Origin: a virus
DNA length: 26,831 nt
IMG/VR virus record: IMGVR_UViG_3300017763_000150
Location: 1-26,831 of that record
Strand: one strand, 5' to 3'
The translations under genes were made by a program, and so were the position numbers. Positions 13,070-21,245 of this stretch are shown here, piece by piece. Below the pieces are notes generated by a model, which was not told the origin of the DNA, ran no database searches, and worked only from the letters and a program-made list of their open reading frames with translations. Every line of letters begins with the position of its first letter. Positions within the stretch are counted from its first letter, which is position 1.

Positions 13070-15034
13070 TCAACCACCGTAATTAGAACGAGCTTTAACG
13101 TCTGCCATCTTATTGAAACGCTCCTTCTCTTTTTGAGAAGTGATAGCACTCACAATTTTACCAGACTTGTCCTGTGCCTTACTACCTTTCTTGGAATTCA
13201 ATCCCTTACTAAGAGCTTCACGACTCAGGTTACCTGCTCTGCGATACATTGCAGTTTCTTTTTTCTTGTCGATCTCCTTGTAACCTTCTTCGATTACATT
13301 CTCAATCTCTTGGATAGAGAAGAGTCCAGACTCATACAAGTGTGCAATCTGATCATAGTCTTCACCAAGACGTTTGGCAAGTTTGTCACTGCCCTTGGAT
13401 ACAAGACGTGATGTCTTACCAACTGCTTTCTTCAGACCACGCTTAATTGCACCACCAAGTCTTCTCAGAAGACCAGGCTTCTTAGCACCACCACTGCTGC
13501 TAGAAGAACTGCTGCTTTCCCCGCCACCACTAGAAGACGAACCGCTGTCGGAACTGCTACTAGAACTTGAACTTGTACCTTTAGACTTTCTGATGCTGCT
13601 CAGAACGCCATCCAACTTACCACCAGTGCCATCATCATCGCTAGATGAAGACTTAGGTGCTGGTTTTTTCTCAGCAGGTTTAGAAAGTTCTGCTCTCTTT
13701 GATTTGATTCTATTTGCTTGGAACGTACCAACTGCCTTACCAGCATTGGCAGCAGCAGACTTACCTGCTGCCTTGATACCTTGCTTAGCAGCAGCACCTA
13801 CTTTCTTAGCAGCAGCACCAACTTTGTCTCCTGCTTTCTTAGCAGCAGACTTGATGCGATCCATGCGAGAAGGACCAGCAGGCTTGTTGAGTTTTGCTCG
13901 TGCCATTGCACCAGCGTCACGCTCTTCCTCTGTTAACATCTCAACAGCGTCAAGGTGCTCACAGATCTCAATCAGGTCTTGATCATCTTGTGCAATCTCA
14001 AGAATGAAATCTTCCATGACATCAATGAGTTGCTCATCGGTCAGGGCATCGATCTCTTCACCATACTGCTCGAACAATTCAAGGTCTGCTTCTGAGAATG
14101 CAAATGATTCTTTACGAGCGGCACGTTTCTCATCACGCTCTTTCTTAGCGCGGTCAATAGCCGTTTGCTTACCACCAGCACCATAGTATGTGGCAAGAGT
14201 GCGGCGATCCTTACGACGCTCTGCAGCATTTCTACCACCACTATCAGCAGCAGAATTGCGGTCTACAGAAGACTTAGATCCAGTGAATTTACCTTCATCA
14301 ATCTCAACTTCTTCATTCTTAGGTTTCTTGATGTATGCAGGACCACCATAAACCTTCATCTTTTTATCAGCCTTTGCCTTCACTCTCTGCTCGGCTTCAT
14401 CAATCTCAACTTCTTCTTTCTTTAATGCTGCGGCACGTTTTGCTGCTTTGTTACCACTGCCTCTTTTGTCATCAGCACCATACTTACTGTAACCACCTTT
14501 CAACTGACGCTCATGTGCTGCTTTTGATCTATCTGCAACACCTTTAGAATAACGTGATCCACCAAATTCTTTTTGATCACTATCTGCTTTTGCACGAGTC
14601 TTCTTAAGAATTTGAGCCTTAGCAGAAGTGTCAGACTTTTCTGGACCAACATTATACTTCTTACGAAGTTGATCACCCCTACTCATGGGTTTTGCTGGTT
14701 CTTCTTTCTTCTTACCACCAAGAAGTCTCTTTACTGCAGAACGCAATCCTTCGTCTAAAGATTCATACTCCTCACACATATCATCCCAGGTGAGGTCAGA
14801 GCAGTCATACCCTTCAGTGACAAGAAAATCAATATACTCTTCTACCTCAACTTCTTCCTTACGGGTATCTTTACCGTCAGGTTTTAGTCCTTTCTTTTTC
14901 TGAATGGCATTATGCACTACACCAGCATGCTCTTTAGAGCCGCTTTCTACTTTGCCATCGCCATCATAATCCTTTAATTTTTCCTGCACCTGTTTATAGG
15001 CAGCAGACATATCAGGAAGTTCGTTGAGATTCAT
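13070..15034 (-). CDS. Large low-complexity, mostly basic late protein, 654 aa
   Basis: The product is built of disordered, Lys/Arg-rich stretches. It has an EF-hand-like DYDGDGKVE (22-30), three acidic repeats EEVEVEEYID, EEVEIDEAEQ and EEVEIDEGKF (about 60, 207 and 241), a helical acidic block (310-372), histone H1-like AAKK/GAAAKK repeats (395-437), a poly-Ser region (487-514) and a basic end. Several L/IxE sites fit the T4 prohead protease rule. I think it is an internal or core virion protein that is cleaved and binds DNA; this is inference. It overlaps the next gene's TTG/ATG region and follows the nucleotidyltransferase by four bases. Confidence 0.72.
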   Translation of the reverse strand: MNLNELPDMSAAYKQVQEKLKDYDGDGKVESGSKEHAGVVHNAIQKKKGLKPDGKDTRKEEVEVEEYIDFLVTEGYDCSDLTWDDMCEEYESLDEGLRSAVKRLLGGKKKEEPAKPMSRGDQLRKKYNVGPEKSDTSAKAQILKKTRAKADSDQKEFGGSRYSKGVADRSKAAHERQLKGGYSKYGADDKRGSGNKAAKRAAALKKEEVEIDEAEQRVKAKADKKMKVYGGPAYIKKPKNEEVEIDEGKFTGSKSSVDRNSAADSGGRNAAERRKDRRTLATYYGAGGKQTAIDRAKKERDEKRAARKESFAFSEADLELFEQYGEEIDALTDEQLIDVMEDFILEIAQDDQDLIEICEHLDAVEMLTEEERDAGAMARAKLNKPAGPSRMDRIKSAAKKAGDKVGAAAKKVGAAAKQGIKAAGKSAAANAGKAVGTFQANRIKSKRAELSKPAEKKPAPKSSSSDDDGTGGKLDGVLSSIRKSKGTSSSSSSSSDSGSSSSGGGESSSSSSSSGGAKKPGLLRRLGGAIKRGLKKAVGKTSRLVSKGSDKLAKRLGEDYDQIAHLYESGLFSIQEIENVIEEGYKEIDKKKETAMYRRAGNLSREALSKGLNSKKGSKAQDKSGKIVSAITSQKEKERFNKMADVKARSNYGG

Positions 15035-15038
15035 GTTA

Positions 15039-16196
15039 CTAAGCGTCCTTGTCCTTTTTATTTATCTTGCGAATGAATTCACCTGGAGTAAGTTTACGCA
15101 TATAATTTGTTAACTTATCCGTACCCATCTCTCCAGCAGGAGTAAAATTAAAATACTTAATGTCGTTTTTTTCAACTAAGTCTTTTAACCAAGACCGATA
15201 TACATTATCATGCTCATCAATATAGATGACATAATTGCTACCACGACTAACGACTTTACCAATGAGCCCTGTGCTAATGTTTTCAATGAAGCAACCTACT
15301 GCGAATAAATTATTGTCAAAGTATGCTTCCCTCAGACCTTGAGGATCTAATCTAGGAGCAATTTCATAAAGATCATATGATGCCTCTGCAAAATCATCGT
15401 ATGATTCCTGTACATTCATCGACTGTCGAAGTGTTAAGAACAATGCTTCAACATCCTTCTTAGAAAGATTCTTAGATAAACCTTCAGCGAAAGTATCTGC
15501 ATCACCTTCCATTGCTGCTTTACGCATCTTGGAAGCAGACATACCTTCTACACCATCTGAATCAGGATCTCTACCCCCTGCAGAGGTAACTTTAATATCA
15601 TCAAAGTTATATAATTTTCCATTGTATTTAGTTGCTAGCGAATTGAACTCGCTAACCCTGTCACCTCCCACCACCAAATTAACGCTGCTATACCCGTCAG
15701 CATCGAGTGCGGCGAGAACATCAAAAATAGTACGCATGTCGTCATTATCAACAACCGCGTTCGCGTGATCGGGATACGCCAACCGCATAAACTTAATTTT
15801 CGTTCCAGGGTCGAGGGGATTCTTTTTAGGATCCTGCGACCTTGAGGGGTATATTCTATACTCTCCTCCACTTGCTTTTGCCTCTCTAGATACTCGGTCT
15901 AGAAGTTTCTCGTGCCCAATAGTTGGTGGATTAAATCTTCCAAATGTAATACATATTTCACCTTGATCGACCGAACCTTCGCCGTCTGCAGTTTCTTCTC
16001 CGCCTGCTGATTGCTGTGGTCCTGGATCATTTTCTTTATCAATTCTTACTAGTTTTCCATCTTGAGACATATGGGTAATGTTCCCTCTCGGGTCCGCATA
16101 TCTACCATACCCAATATGCTTAAGTTTTAATTGTTCTGCACTCTTTGATGCAAAGGAACGTTCTGCTTCGTTTAGAAAAGCACTAAATTTTTTCAT
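15039..16196 (-). CDS. Nucleotidyltransferase (TxGH family) with capsid-targeting-like N-terminus, 385 aa
   Basis: Residues 83-100 read ITFGRFNPPTIGHEKLLD, the GRFNPPTxGH signature of cytidylyl-/adenylyltransferases (NMNAT, PPAT group); SASKMR (220-225) is the second signature, which binds the triphosphate. The class joins a nucleotide to a phosphorylated substrate; the substrate is unknown here. The N-terminus MKKFSAFLNEA resembles the T4 internal-protein leader MKTYQEFIAEA and has an LxE cleavage site (LNE). A Gly/Glu-rich linker (about 55-80) and an extra C-terminal domain of about 110 residues frame the catalytic domain. It overlaps the upstream ligase-like gene by 14 bases. Confidence 0.82.
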   Translation of the reverse strand: MKKFSAFLNEAERSFASKSAEQLKLKHIGYGRYADPRGNITHMSQDGKLVRIDKENDPGPQQSAGGEETADGEGSVDQGEICITFGRFNPPTIGHEKLLDRVSREAKASGGEYRIYPSRSQDPKKNPLDPGTKIKFMRLAYPDHANAVVDNDDMRTIFDVLAALDADGYSSVNLVVGGDRVSEFNSLATKYNGKLYNFDDIKVTSAGGRDPDSDGVEGMSASKMRKAAMEGDADTFAEGLSKNLSKKDVEALFLTLRQSMNVQESYDDFAEASYDLYEIAPRLDPQGLREAYFDNNLFAVGCFIENISTGLIGKVVSRGSNYVIYIDEHDNVYRSWLKDLVEKNDIKYFNFTPAGEMGTDKLTNYMRKLTPGEFIRKINKKDKDA

Positions 16197-17187
16197 TCGT
16201 CCAATTTTTATCTAGGTTGAAGTTTGCTTTGCTAAAAGTCAGTCTATCTACAATCTTGTAAGGTGTATCTGAAACAGTAACAAACCCTTCGTGTTGAGTA
16301 GGTTTGCCATTCAGAAAACATTTTACAGTACCATTAACAACAATATTTTCAAGTAAAGACTGTTTCAATAGGAAGATCATATACCACACTTTAAAAGTGC
16401 ATTGATTAACTTCACACTTATATTTATCAGGTAACGTATTGTACAAAACTTCTGCTGAGGGCAGAGATCCTGCGCGAATAAACTTATTGATATGCTTGTA
16501 TATATGAGGACGAGCAGAAACAGTAGGGATCTTACACTGAGTTAACATGTATAGAAACTTGATCCAATTGAATCTGGGATTCTTTCCAACCTTTGCATTT
16601 GCCTCATCGAGACCTACAAACTGAGTACCCATTGCAGACAATAGATTGACGCCGCCACTCCCCATAGCAATCGGAGAAACTTCGGTATAAGAAGTATGTG
16701 CAGCAAGGACAATATCCCTAGAAGTCGGAGTGGAAAAGCGATACTCCAGAGTATTAGGGCGATACACACTGCCGCCTCCGACTCCGATGAAGTCAGCCTG
16801 GAATATTCCACCGACACGAGGAAGATTATGAAGGCATAAACGAAGAATGTCCGCAACGTTGCCCTTGTAATACTGGTCAATATCTTCCTGAGAATAACAG
16901 ATCTTGACTTTGATCTTATTGAAAACGGATTTGGTTCCAACGAAGAACTTGCCATTAGTAGGATTAGTACCGAAAACGATAGCAGGAGCACCGTCCCACT
17001 TGACACTGAGTTTGGGTTTGCTGAGAGCAGTACGAACTGCTTTCAATGCTTCCTTACGACCTACGAAGATCAGATCTTCCAGGTGATCTAGGTGCTTGTT
17101 GGGCAAGTGTTCCTCTGTCTCTATACAGTTATTATAGCACATCAGGATCGAGTCGGCCATGATTTGGGACAGTTTGTCAGGTGTCAC
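16183..17187 (-). CDS. Putative polynucleotide ligase-like nucleotidyltransferase, 334 aa
   Basis: GTG start at 17187 overlaps the upstream stop (GTGA). The protein has KWDGAPAIVFG (motif I, Lys63-x-Asp65-Gly66), FQADFIG (129-135, motif III position), LEYRFSTP (148-155, motif IIIa-like), EGFVTV (300-305, motif IV) and KIVDRLTFSK (311-320, motif V position). In order and spacing these follow the covalent nucleotidyltransferase superfamily (DNA/RNA ligases, capping enzymes), with Lys63 as the expected AMP-bearing residue. I also associate the family with DUF6267 from memory. No extra OB-fold is obvious. If active it could seal RNA or DNA; this has to be tested. It lies in a late unit beside another nucleotidyltransferase. 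Confidence 0.68.
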   Translation of the reverse strand: MTPDKLSQIMADSILMCYNNCIETEEHLPNKHLDHLEDLIFVGRKEALKAVRTALSKPKLSVKWDGAPAIVFGTNPTNGKFFVGTKSVFNKIKVKICYSQEDIDQYYKGNVADILRLCLHNLPRVGGIFQADFIGVGGGSVYRPNTLEYRFSTPTSRDIVLAAHTSYTEVSPIAMGSGGVNLLSAMGTQFVGLDEANAKVGKNPRFNWIKFLYMLTQCKIPTVSARPHIYKHINKFIRAGSLPSAEVLYNTLPDKYKCEVNQCTFKVWYMIFLLKQSLLENIVVNGTVKCFLNGKPTQHEGFVTVSDTPYKIVDRLTFSKANFNLDKNWTNEKI

Positions 17188-18872
17188 CAGCGTTCAATAG
17201 TGTTCTGTGAAACATACTTTTTATACAGTTCCGAGAATCCATTCTTCTTTGTACTCATGAATACCTGGAACTGAGGTTCTGATGTTAATGCACCCTTGTA
17301 TCTTACCTCTAGCATTACAATACTATGCTCTCTATTCTTAGGTCCGATTGCCATCTCATAAAAAAGTTTTGCTGCTGTTGCACCTTCTTCAAATGCCATC
17401 TTTTTCATATCTGATGTATTAGTTCTATTGGGAATCAATCGGAACTGAGTATTATTAGAGTCTCCAAAAATTTGACGAAATACTTCAGAAGTAGTTCTAC
17501 CTTCTTTCTCACTAGGTGCAGTAACTTCTAAAATTTTACCATCCTTATAGTCACCACGACCAGTGATTAAACTAAAATGGAATGAAGCATCTTGCAGATA
17601 TGTTTGCAATTTAATTTTAAAGATAGTATCTAGAAACTCTTCAAAGAAGTCTCTATTATTATCAAACTTCATAAATGCCTTATGCATTTCTTCAAAGTAG
17701 ATGTTCTTATTGGGTTGATATTTACCACCTCCTGTTAACATCTCACTCTTTTCTTTTGTCTCAGTGAATAGATTGTTCGCTTCTTTCAATAGTTCTTTAA
17801 TTGGCATACTATCAATCTTCTTTTTCTTGATAGTTGTTGTTCCTGTCTTAATTTTTAGAGCACCAGCATAAAATTTCTTCTTAGCGTCCTCAACTTTCTT
17901 AAGTGAAGAGGGATCCATTTTCTTCTGAATGAATCCCTTTGAACCAAATGCAGGTTTGTTTAATAGTGTTGGTTCTGGATCACTAATACCTGCTTTCTTA
18001 AGTGACAATCCCCAGTAATGAGTAGCACCACTCTTCCCCTTTGTAGTAAATTTTACAATGATGTCAGAAGAGTTGTAATTTTTAATCGTGCTTGGTCCGA
18101 CATCATATTTTTTAATCTCCTGTGCCCACTTCGTTCCTGTCTGCCAGACTGCATCTATCGTAGCACTACCAATCAAATTGATTATATAGTTCGATACTGA
18201 TACTGCCTTTGCTAAGTTAATAAGATCAGGTTCTTGTTTAGTCTTAGGGTCAATATAAAATCCTCCTAATCCTGCAGCACCAACAACCTTAGGTGCTATT
18301 GCTGCCAAGTCATCTACAATTTTTTTGTATGCACCATACCTTTCACCATCTTTCTTGCCAGCAATACCTTTGAGATCAATCTTCATTTTTGAAAGAATCA
18401 AACATGCAGTCATCAATTCATGAGGATCTTCTCTCTTACCACCAGCACCATTAGAAAGACCTTTAGATGCAAATACAATCTTGATAGTGGGTTTTTTCCC
18501 TTCCTTAGCGCCACTGATAACATAGGATTGTAATCCAGACAAACTACCAATAACTTTTTCTTCAAAGCTCCACTCCCATACTCCTTCGAGTTTTAGAACT
18601 TCTCGAATATTAGTAATAATATTTTCTTGATTCTCTTCAACAAATTCTTTAATCTTTCCACGTAACCAATTTCTTTCAGTCTTTACTTTGATACGAGGAA
18701 TCAAACCTAGAGTAGTACCAGAAGGAATCTTCACCATTTCTGTAGATGATGAATCCCAAGTATCAATCTCTCTATCTCCAGATGTAGATACAGAATCAAA
18801 AAACTTTTTAAGACTATAAGGTCCCTTAAAAATCTTATCAAGATTGTCTTTTAAGTCTTGTGCGACAGTCAT
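17184..18872 (-). CDS. Large late protein with possible SxK nuclease core, 562 aa
   Basis: First gene of the late unit, 25 bases after a late-type promoter. The middle of the protein has EDPHELMTACLILSK (148-162), then SSDIIVKF (268-275) and HYWGLSLKKAG (285-295). Asp270 followed by S-L-K (290-292) resembles the PD-(D/E)xK nuclease fold in the variant seen in HaeIII-type enzymes, where the acidic residue of the last motif is replaced. The C-terminal 200 residues are a separate domain (IYFEEMHKAFMKF; FHFSLITGRGDYKDGKILEV). The N-terminus is helical. The nuclease call is tentative; a structural role is the alternative. The stop overlaps the ligase-like gene. Confidence 0.6.
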   Translation of the reverse strand: MTVAQDLKDNLDKIFKGPYSLKKFFDSVSTSGDREIDTWDSSSTEMVKIPSGTTLGLIPRIKVKTERNWLRGKIKEFVEENQENIITNIREVLKLEGVWEWSFEEKVIGSLSGLQSYVISGAKEGKKPTIKIVFASKGLSNGAGGKREDPHELMTACLILSKMKIDLKGIAGKKDGERYGAYKKIVDDLAAIAPKVVGAAGLGGFYIDPKTKQEPDLINLAKAVSVSNYIINLIGSATIDAVWQTGTKWAQEIKKYDVGPSTIKNYNSSDIIVKFTTKGKSGATHYWGLSLKKAGISDPEPTLLNKPAFGSKGFIQKKMDPSSLKKVEDAKKKFYAGALKIKTGTTTIKKKKIDSMPIKELLKEANNLFTETKEKSEMLTGGGKYQPNKNIYFEEMHKAFMKFDNNRDFFEEFLDTIFKIKLQTYLQDASFHFSLITGRGDYKDGKILEVTAPSEKEGRTTSEVFRQIFGDSNNTQFRLIPNRTNTSDMKKMAFEEGATAAKLFYEMAIGPKNREHSIVMLEVRYKGALTSEPQFQVFMSTKKNGFSELYKKYVSQNTIERW

Positions 18873-18896
18873 TCTACTCTAAAAGATCGTCCAAAC

Positions 18897-18907
18897 TATT
18901 TATTATA
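18897..18907 (-). promoter_or_regulatory. Composite -10/late promoter of the seven-gene late unit
   Basis: TATAATAAATA on the minus strand, identical to the talC promoter element at 5014-5024, and 25 bases before the ATG at 18872. It overlaps the mazG stop codon. No good -35 is present, which fits a late promoter. Confidence 0.62.
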
Positions 18908-19304
18908 CATCTCCTTCTTGACGATTTTCAGAATAGTGTGCGTCAAACTCTCCACCAGGATAGCGAGACTTGAGTTTGTCGATGTTCATTTCAATGATCT
19001 CATCTAGGTCAGTTCCCAAACCCATACATGCTTGCATAACATACCACATGATGTCACCCAATTCACGCTTCATATGAAACAGATTTTCATCATTGACAGG
19101 TTTGCCTTGGAAGACAATCTTCTTTACAATCTCAGTGAATTCACCTGCTTCTGCAGACATACCTACAGCAGCAGTAAGCAATCGCTCGGCAGGAAATCCA
19201 ACACCCTCCAACTCTTGAATACGATAAAGGAATGCTTCGTGGTCTTTGCTTTGTTGCGACGTGACCGCATCGACAAATTGTGCATACTTCTTAGGATCAA
19301 TCAT
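18903..19304 (-). CDS. mazG: MazG-type nucleoside triphosphate pyrophosphohydrolase
   Basis: The 133-aa product has the all-alpha MazG metal site: EAGEFTE (Glu52, Glu55, Glu58) and ELGDIMWYV (Glu81, Asp84). The enzyme hydrolyses nucleoside triphosphates to monophosphates and pyrophosphate. Cyanophage MazG was proposed to act on ppGpp, but published biochemistry on a cyanophage enzyme points to dGTP/dCTP, in line with recycling host nucleotides to AT-rich phage DNA. It is the last gene of the replication group and overlaps the gp41 stop by eight bases. Confidence 0.93.
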   Translation of the reverse strand: MIDPKKYAQFVDAVTSQQSKDHEAFLYRIQELEGVGFPAERLLTAAVGMSAEAGEFTEIVKKIVFQGKPVNDENLFHMKRELGDIMWYVMQACMGLGTDLDEIIEMNIDKLKSRYPGGEFDAHYSENRQEGDV

Positions 19305-20676
19305 ACTTAAGTTCTTGAAAGGATTTTTTTGCTGTGAAACGTTTTACTAGATCTGCTTTGTCTTGTTCTTGACCAGCATCAACTAGGTCCTCTTGTGCAG
19401 ATTCCTCTACATCATACAACCTCATCTTCGCTCTGTCAATCCCTATGCAGAATCGTTTGTTCATTGTCGGATCATTATAACGATTCTTAAGTTGCTTGAC
19501 CATAAGTTGATTCATGCCCTCAAGCTCCTCCGTGCTAATAAGGGCAAACATAAGATCAGCAGTAGCAGGGAGACCAAAGGATTCACTAGTGTCAGTAATG
19601 TCAACATCAGTGCTACCGAAACCTGAACGAGTGGTTTGCGTAGCAGATACAATAGGTACGTTACACTCAACTGCCATACCCCTAAGTTCTTCTGCGATCG
19701 ATTTAACGTAGGTGTAGGAGTTAACAACGCTTCCCTTATATCTCTGGGAAGCACAGATATTGAGGTAATCCACAAAGATAATATCGGGTTTAATGCTCCG
19801 CTTAAGAGCAAGATCAGAAATGAGAGACTTAAAATGTCCGACATGTGCAGATGCTGTAGGGTATTCTTTAATTATAAGTCTTCCTTCAGTCTTACTGGAA
19901 AGGTTTGCAATCTTCTTTTTGAACATTGACTTAGGAAGATCACCAAGTTTCTGAATATTAATATTCAAAAGGTTGGCGTCAATACGTTCTGCAATCTTTT
20001 CTTCTGCCATCTCACAAGTAATGTACAAAACATTCTTACCCTGTAGCAAACATGCAGATGCAACGTGACACATAAACAAAGACTTACCAACACCCGTGCC
20101 AGCAAGAGCAATGTTCAGTGACTTATTGACCATACCACCTTTGGTGATCTTATTAAAGAACTCAAGATCAAAGGGAATCTTATCCTCCTTTCGGTGATAG
20201 TAATCGAATCGATCTTCAGCATTGTCCATGTAGTCATGACCAACATTCTGATCAAATCCTACTGCTAACGCTTCCGAAAGAATCTGAGGAATAGCGCCTT
20301 TATCTTTCTGGGAGTCTTGCCCGTCAGCAATCTTGACACTCTCCATAAGAGATAGGTAGATCGCACGCTCTTGACACCACTTTTCTGTAGTATCAACGAG
20401 CCAGTCGTGGTCTGCGGGATCATCGGAAAGGACATTTAGAACCTGGATAACTTCTTTAAACTGCTCCTCAGTGAGGTCAGTTCGTTCCTGACATTCTATA
20501 CCAATTGCGTTCAGACTGGGACACGCATCATATTGACTTATGTATTCATGAACTTCTAAGAAGATAATCTTATACTCTCTTGCTTGGAAGTAATCAGATT
20601 TAATGAAAGGCAATACCTTTCTCATATATCTCTCATTGTAAATGAGATTGCTCAGGATTGTAACTTCTAGATTCAT
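19297..20676 (-). CDS. 41: Replicative DNA helicase, T4 gp41-like
   Basis: From the ATG at 20676 the product is 459 aa with a RecA-type core: Walker A AGTGVGKS (192-199), Walker B DIIFVDYLNI (298-307) and ATQTTRSGFG, a DnaB-family sensor segment. The N-terminal helical domain is shorter than in DnaB, as in T4 gp41. It unwinds the lagging-strand template and recruits gp61 primase. The start at 20676 overlaps the oxygenase stop (ATGA) and is preferred to 20751, which would overlap by 79 bases. Confidence 0.95.
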   Translation of the reverse strand: MNLEVTILSNLIYNERYMRKVLPFIKSDYFQAREYKIIFLEVHEYISQYDACPSLNAIGIECQERTDLTEEQFKEVIQVLNVLSDDPADHDWLVDTTEKWCQERAIYLSLMESVKIADGQDSQKDKGAIPQILSEALAVGFDQNVGHDYMDNAEDRFDYYHRKEDKIPFDLEFFNKITKGGMVNKSLNIALAGTGVGKSLFMCHVASACLLQGKNVLYITCEMAEEKIAERIDANLLNINIQKLGDLPKSMFKKKIANLSSKTEGRLIIKEYPTASAHVGHFKSLISDLALKRSIKPDIIFVDYLNICASQRYKGSVVNSYTYVKSIAEELRGMAVECNVPIVSATQTTRSGFGSTDVDITDTSESFGLPATADLMFALISTEELEGMNQLMVKQLKNRYNDPTMNKRFCIGIDRAKMRLYDVEESAQEDLVDAGQEQDKADLVKRFTAKKSFQELKYD

Positions 20677-21245
20677 AGGTAGTGCAGATAAGTTCCGAAA
20701 ATGTATTTGGATCCTATGGTTACGGGACGACCAGCATGGCGGTACATCCAAGTTGGAGGGAACACAAGTATTCTACCACACTTTGGAGTAATGGAAAGGT
20801 CTAGTTTTGGAAAATCTGTAGTTCCACCCTCTTCCACTGCATTAAGATACATCATGACTACCAGGAATCTTCTAGAAGAACTGTAGTCACCTACATCAAC
20901 GTGATCATCAAACTCGTCTTTACCATTATCCAAATATCTTTTGATTCTATACTCTTCAAAACAATACTTGGCAGGAAAGTCAACACGAAGATCTAATTCA
21001 TCCATGTACCTATTCACTACCTTGACAAATTTGTCTTGGGTTTTTTGTTGTATCTCCATCCAACGACTATTCCTATCATTATACTGTTGAGATACATTCA
21101 ACTCTGTAAATGTAGGACGCTTTGCCCTGTCTATAGGGTTATGATTATGACCTTCAAATTCAAAATTGGCAATAATATCAAGGCAAAACCCTATATCAAT
21201 TTCATCATCATAGACTTTGATATAGTCAGTAAGACTATTTGCCAT
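20673..21245 (-). CDS. 2-oxoglutarate/Fe(II)-dependent oxygenase
   Basis: The 190-aa product has the iron-binding HxD...H triad: His115-x-Asp117 in DDHVDVGDY and His170 in [10 protein letters not shown], with Lys180 ([12 protein letters not shown]) as probable 2-oxoglutarate anchor. [11 protein letters not shown] and [10 protein letters not shown] are typical of the prolyl-4-hydroxylase-like subgroup. Such enzymes are common in cyanomyoviruses between uvsX and gp41; the substrate (protein, nucleic acid base or other) is unknown. An AGGAG Shine-Dalgarno supports the start at 21245. Given its place among replication genes a nucleic acid or replication protein substrate is plausible, but this is inference. 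Confidence 0.92.
   Translation of the reverse strand: MANSLTDYIKVYDDEIDIGFCLDIIANFEFEGHNHNPIDRAKRPTFTELNVSQQYNDRNSRWMEIQQKTQDKFVKVVNRYMDELDLRVDFPAKYCFEEYRIKRYLDNGKDEFDDHVDVGDYSSSRRFLVVMMYLNAVEEGGTTDFPKLDLSITPKCGRILVFPPTWMYRHAGRPVTIGSKYIFGTYLHYL

Noticed and set aside
13374-13982. 202-codon open frame on the plus strand
   Set aside because: Mirror of the Ala/Ser/Lys-rich part of the 654-aa protein; long antisense frames arise from its repetitive codons.
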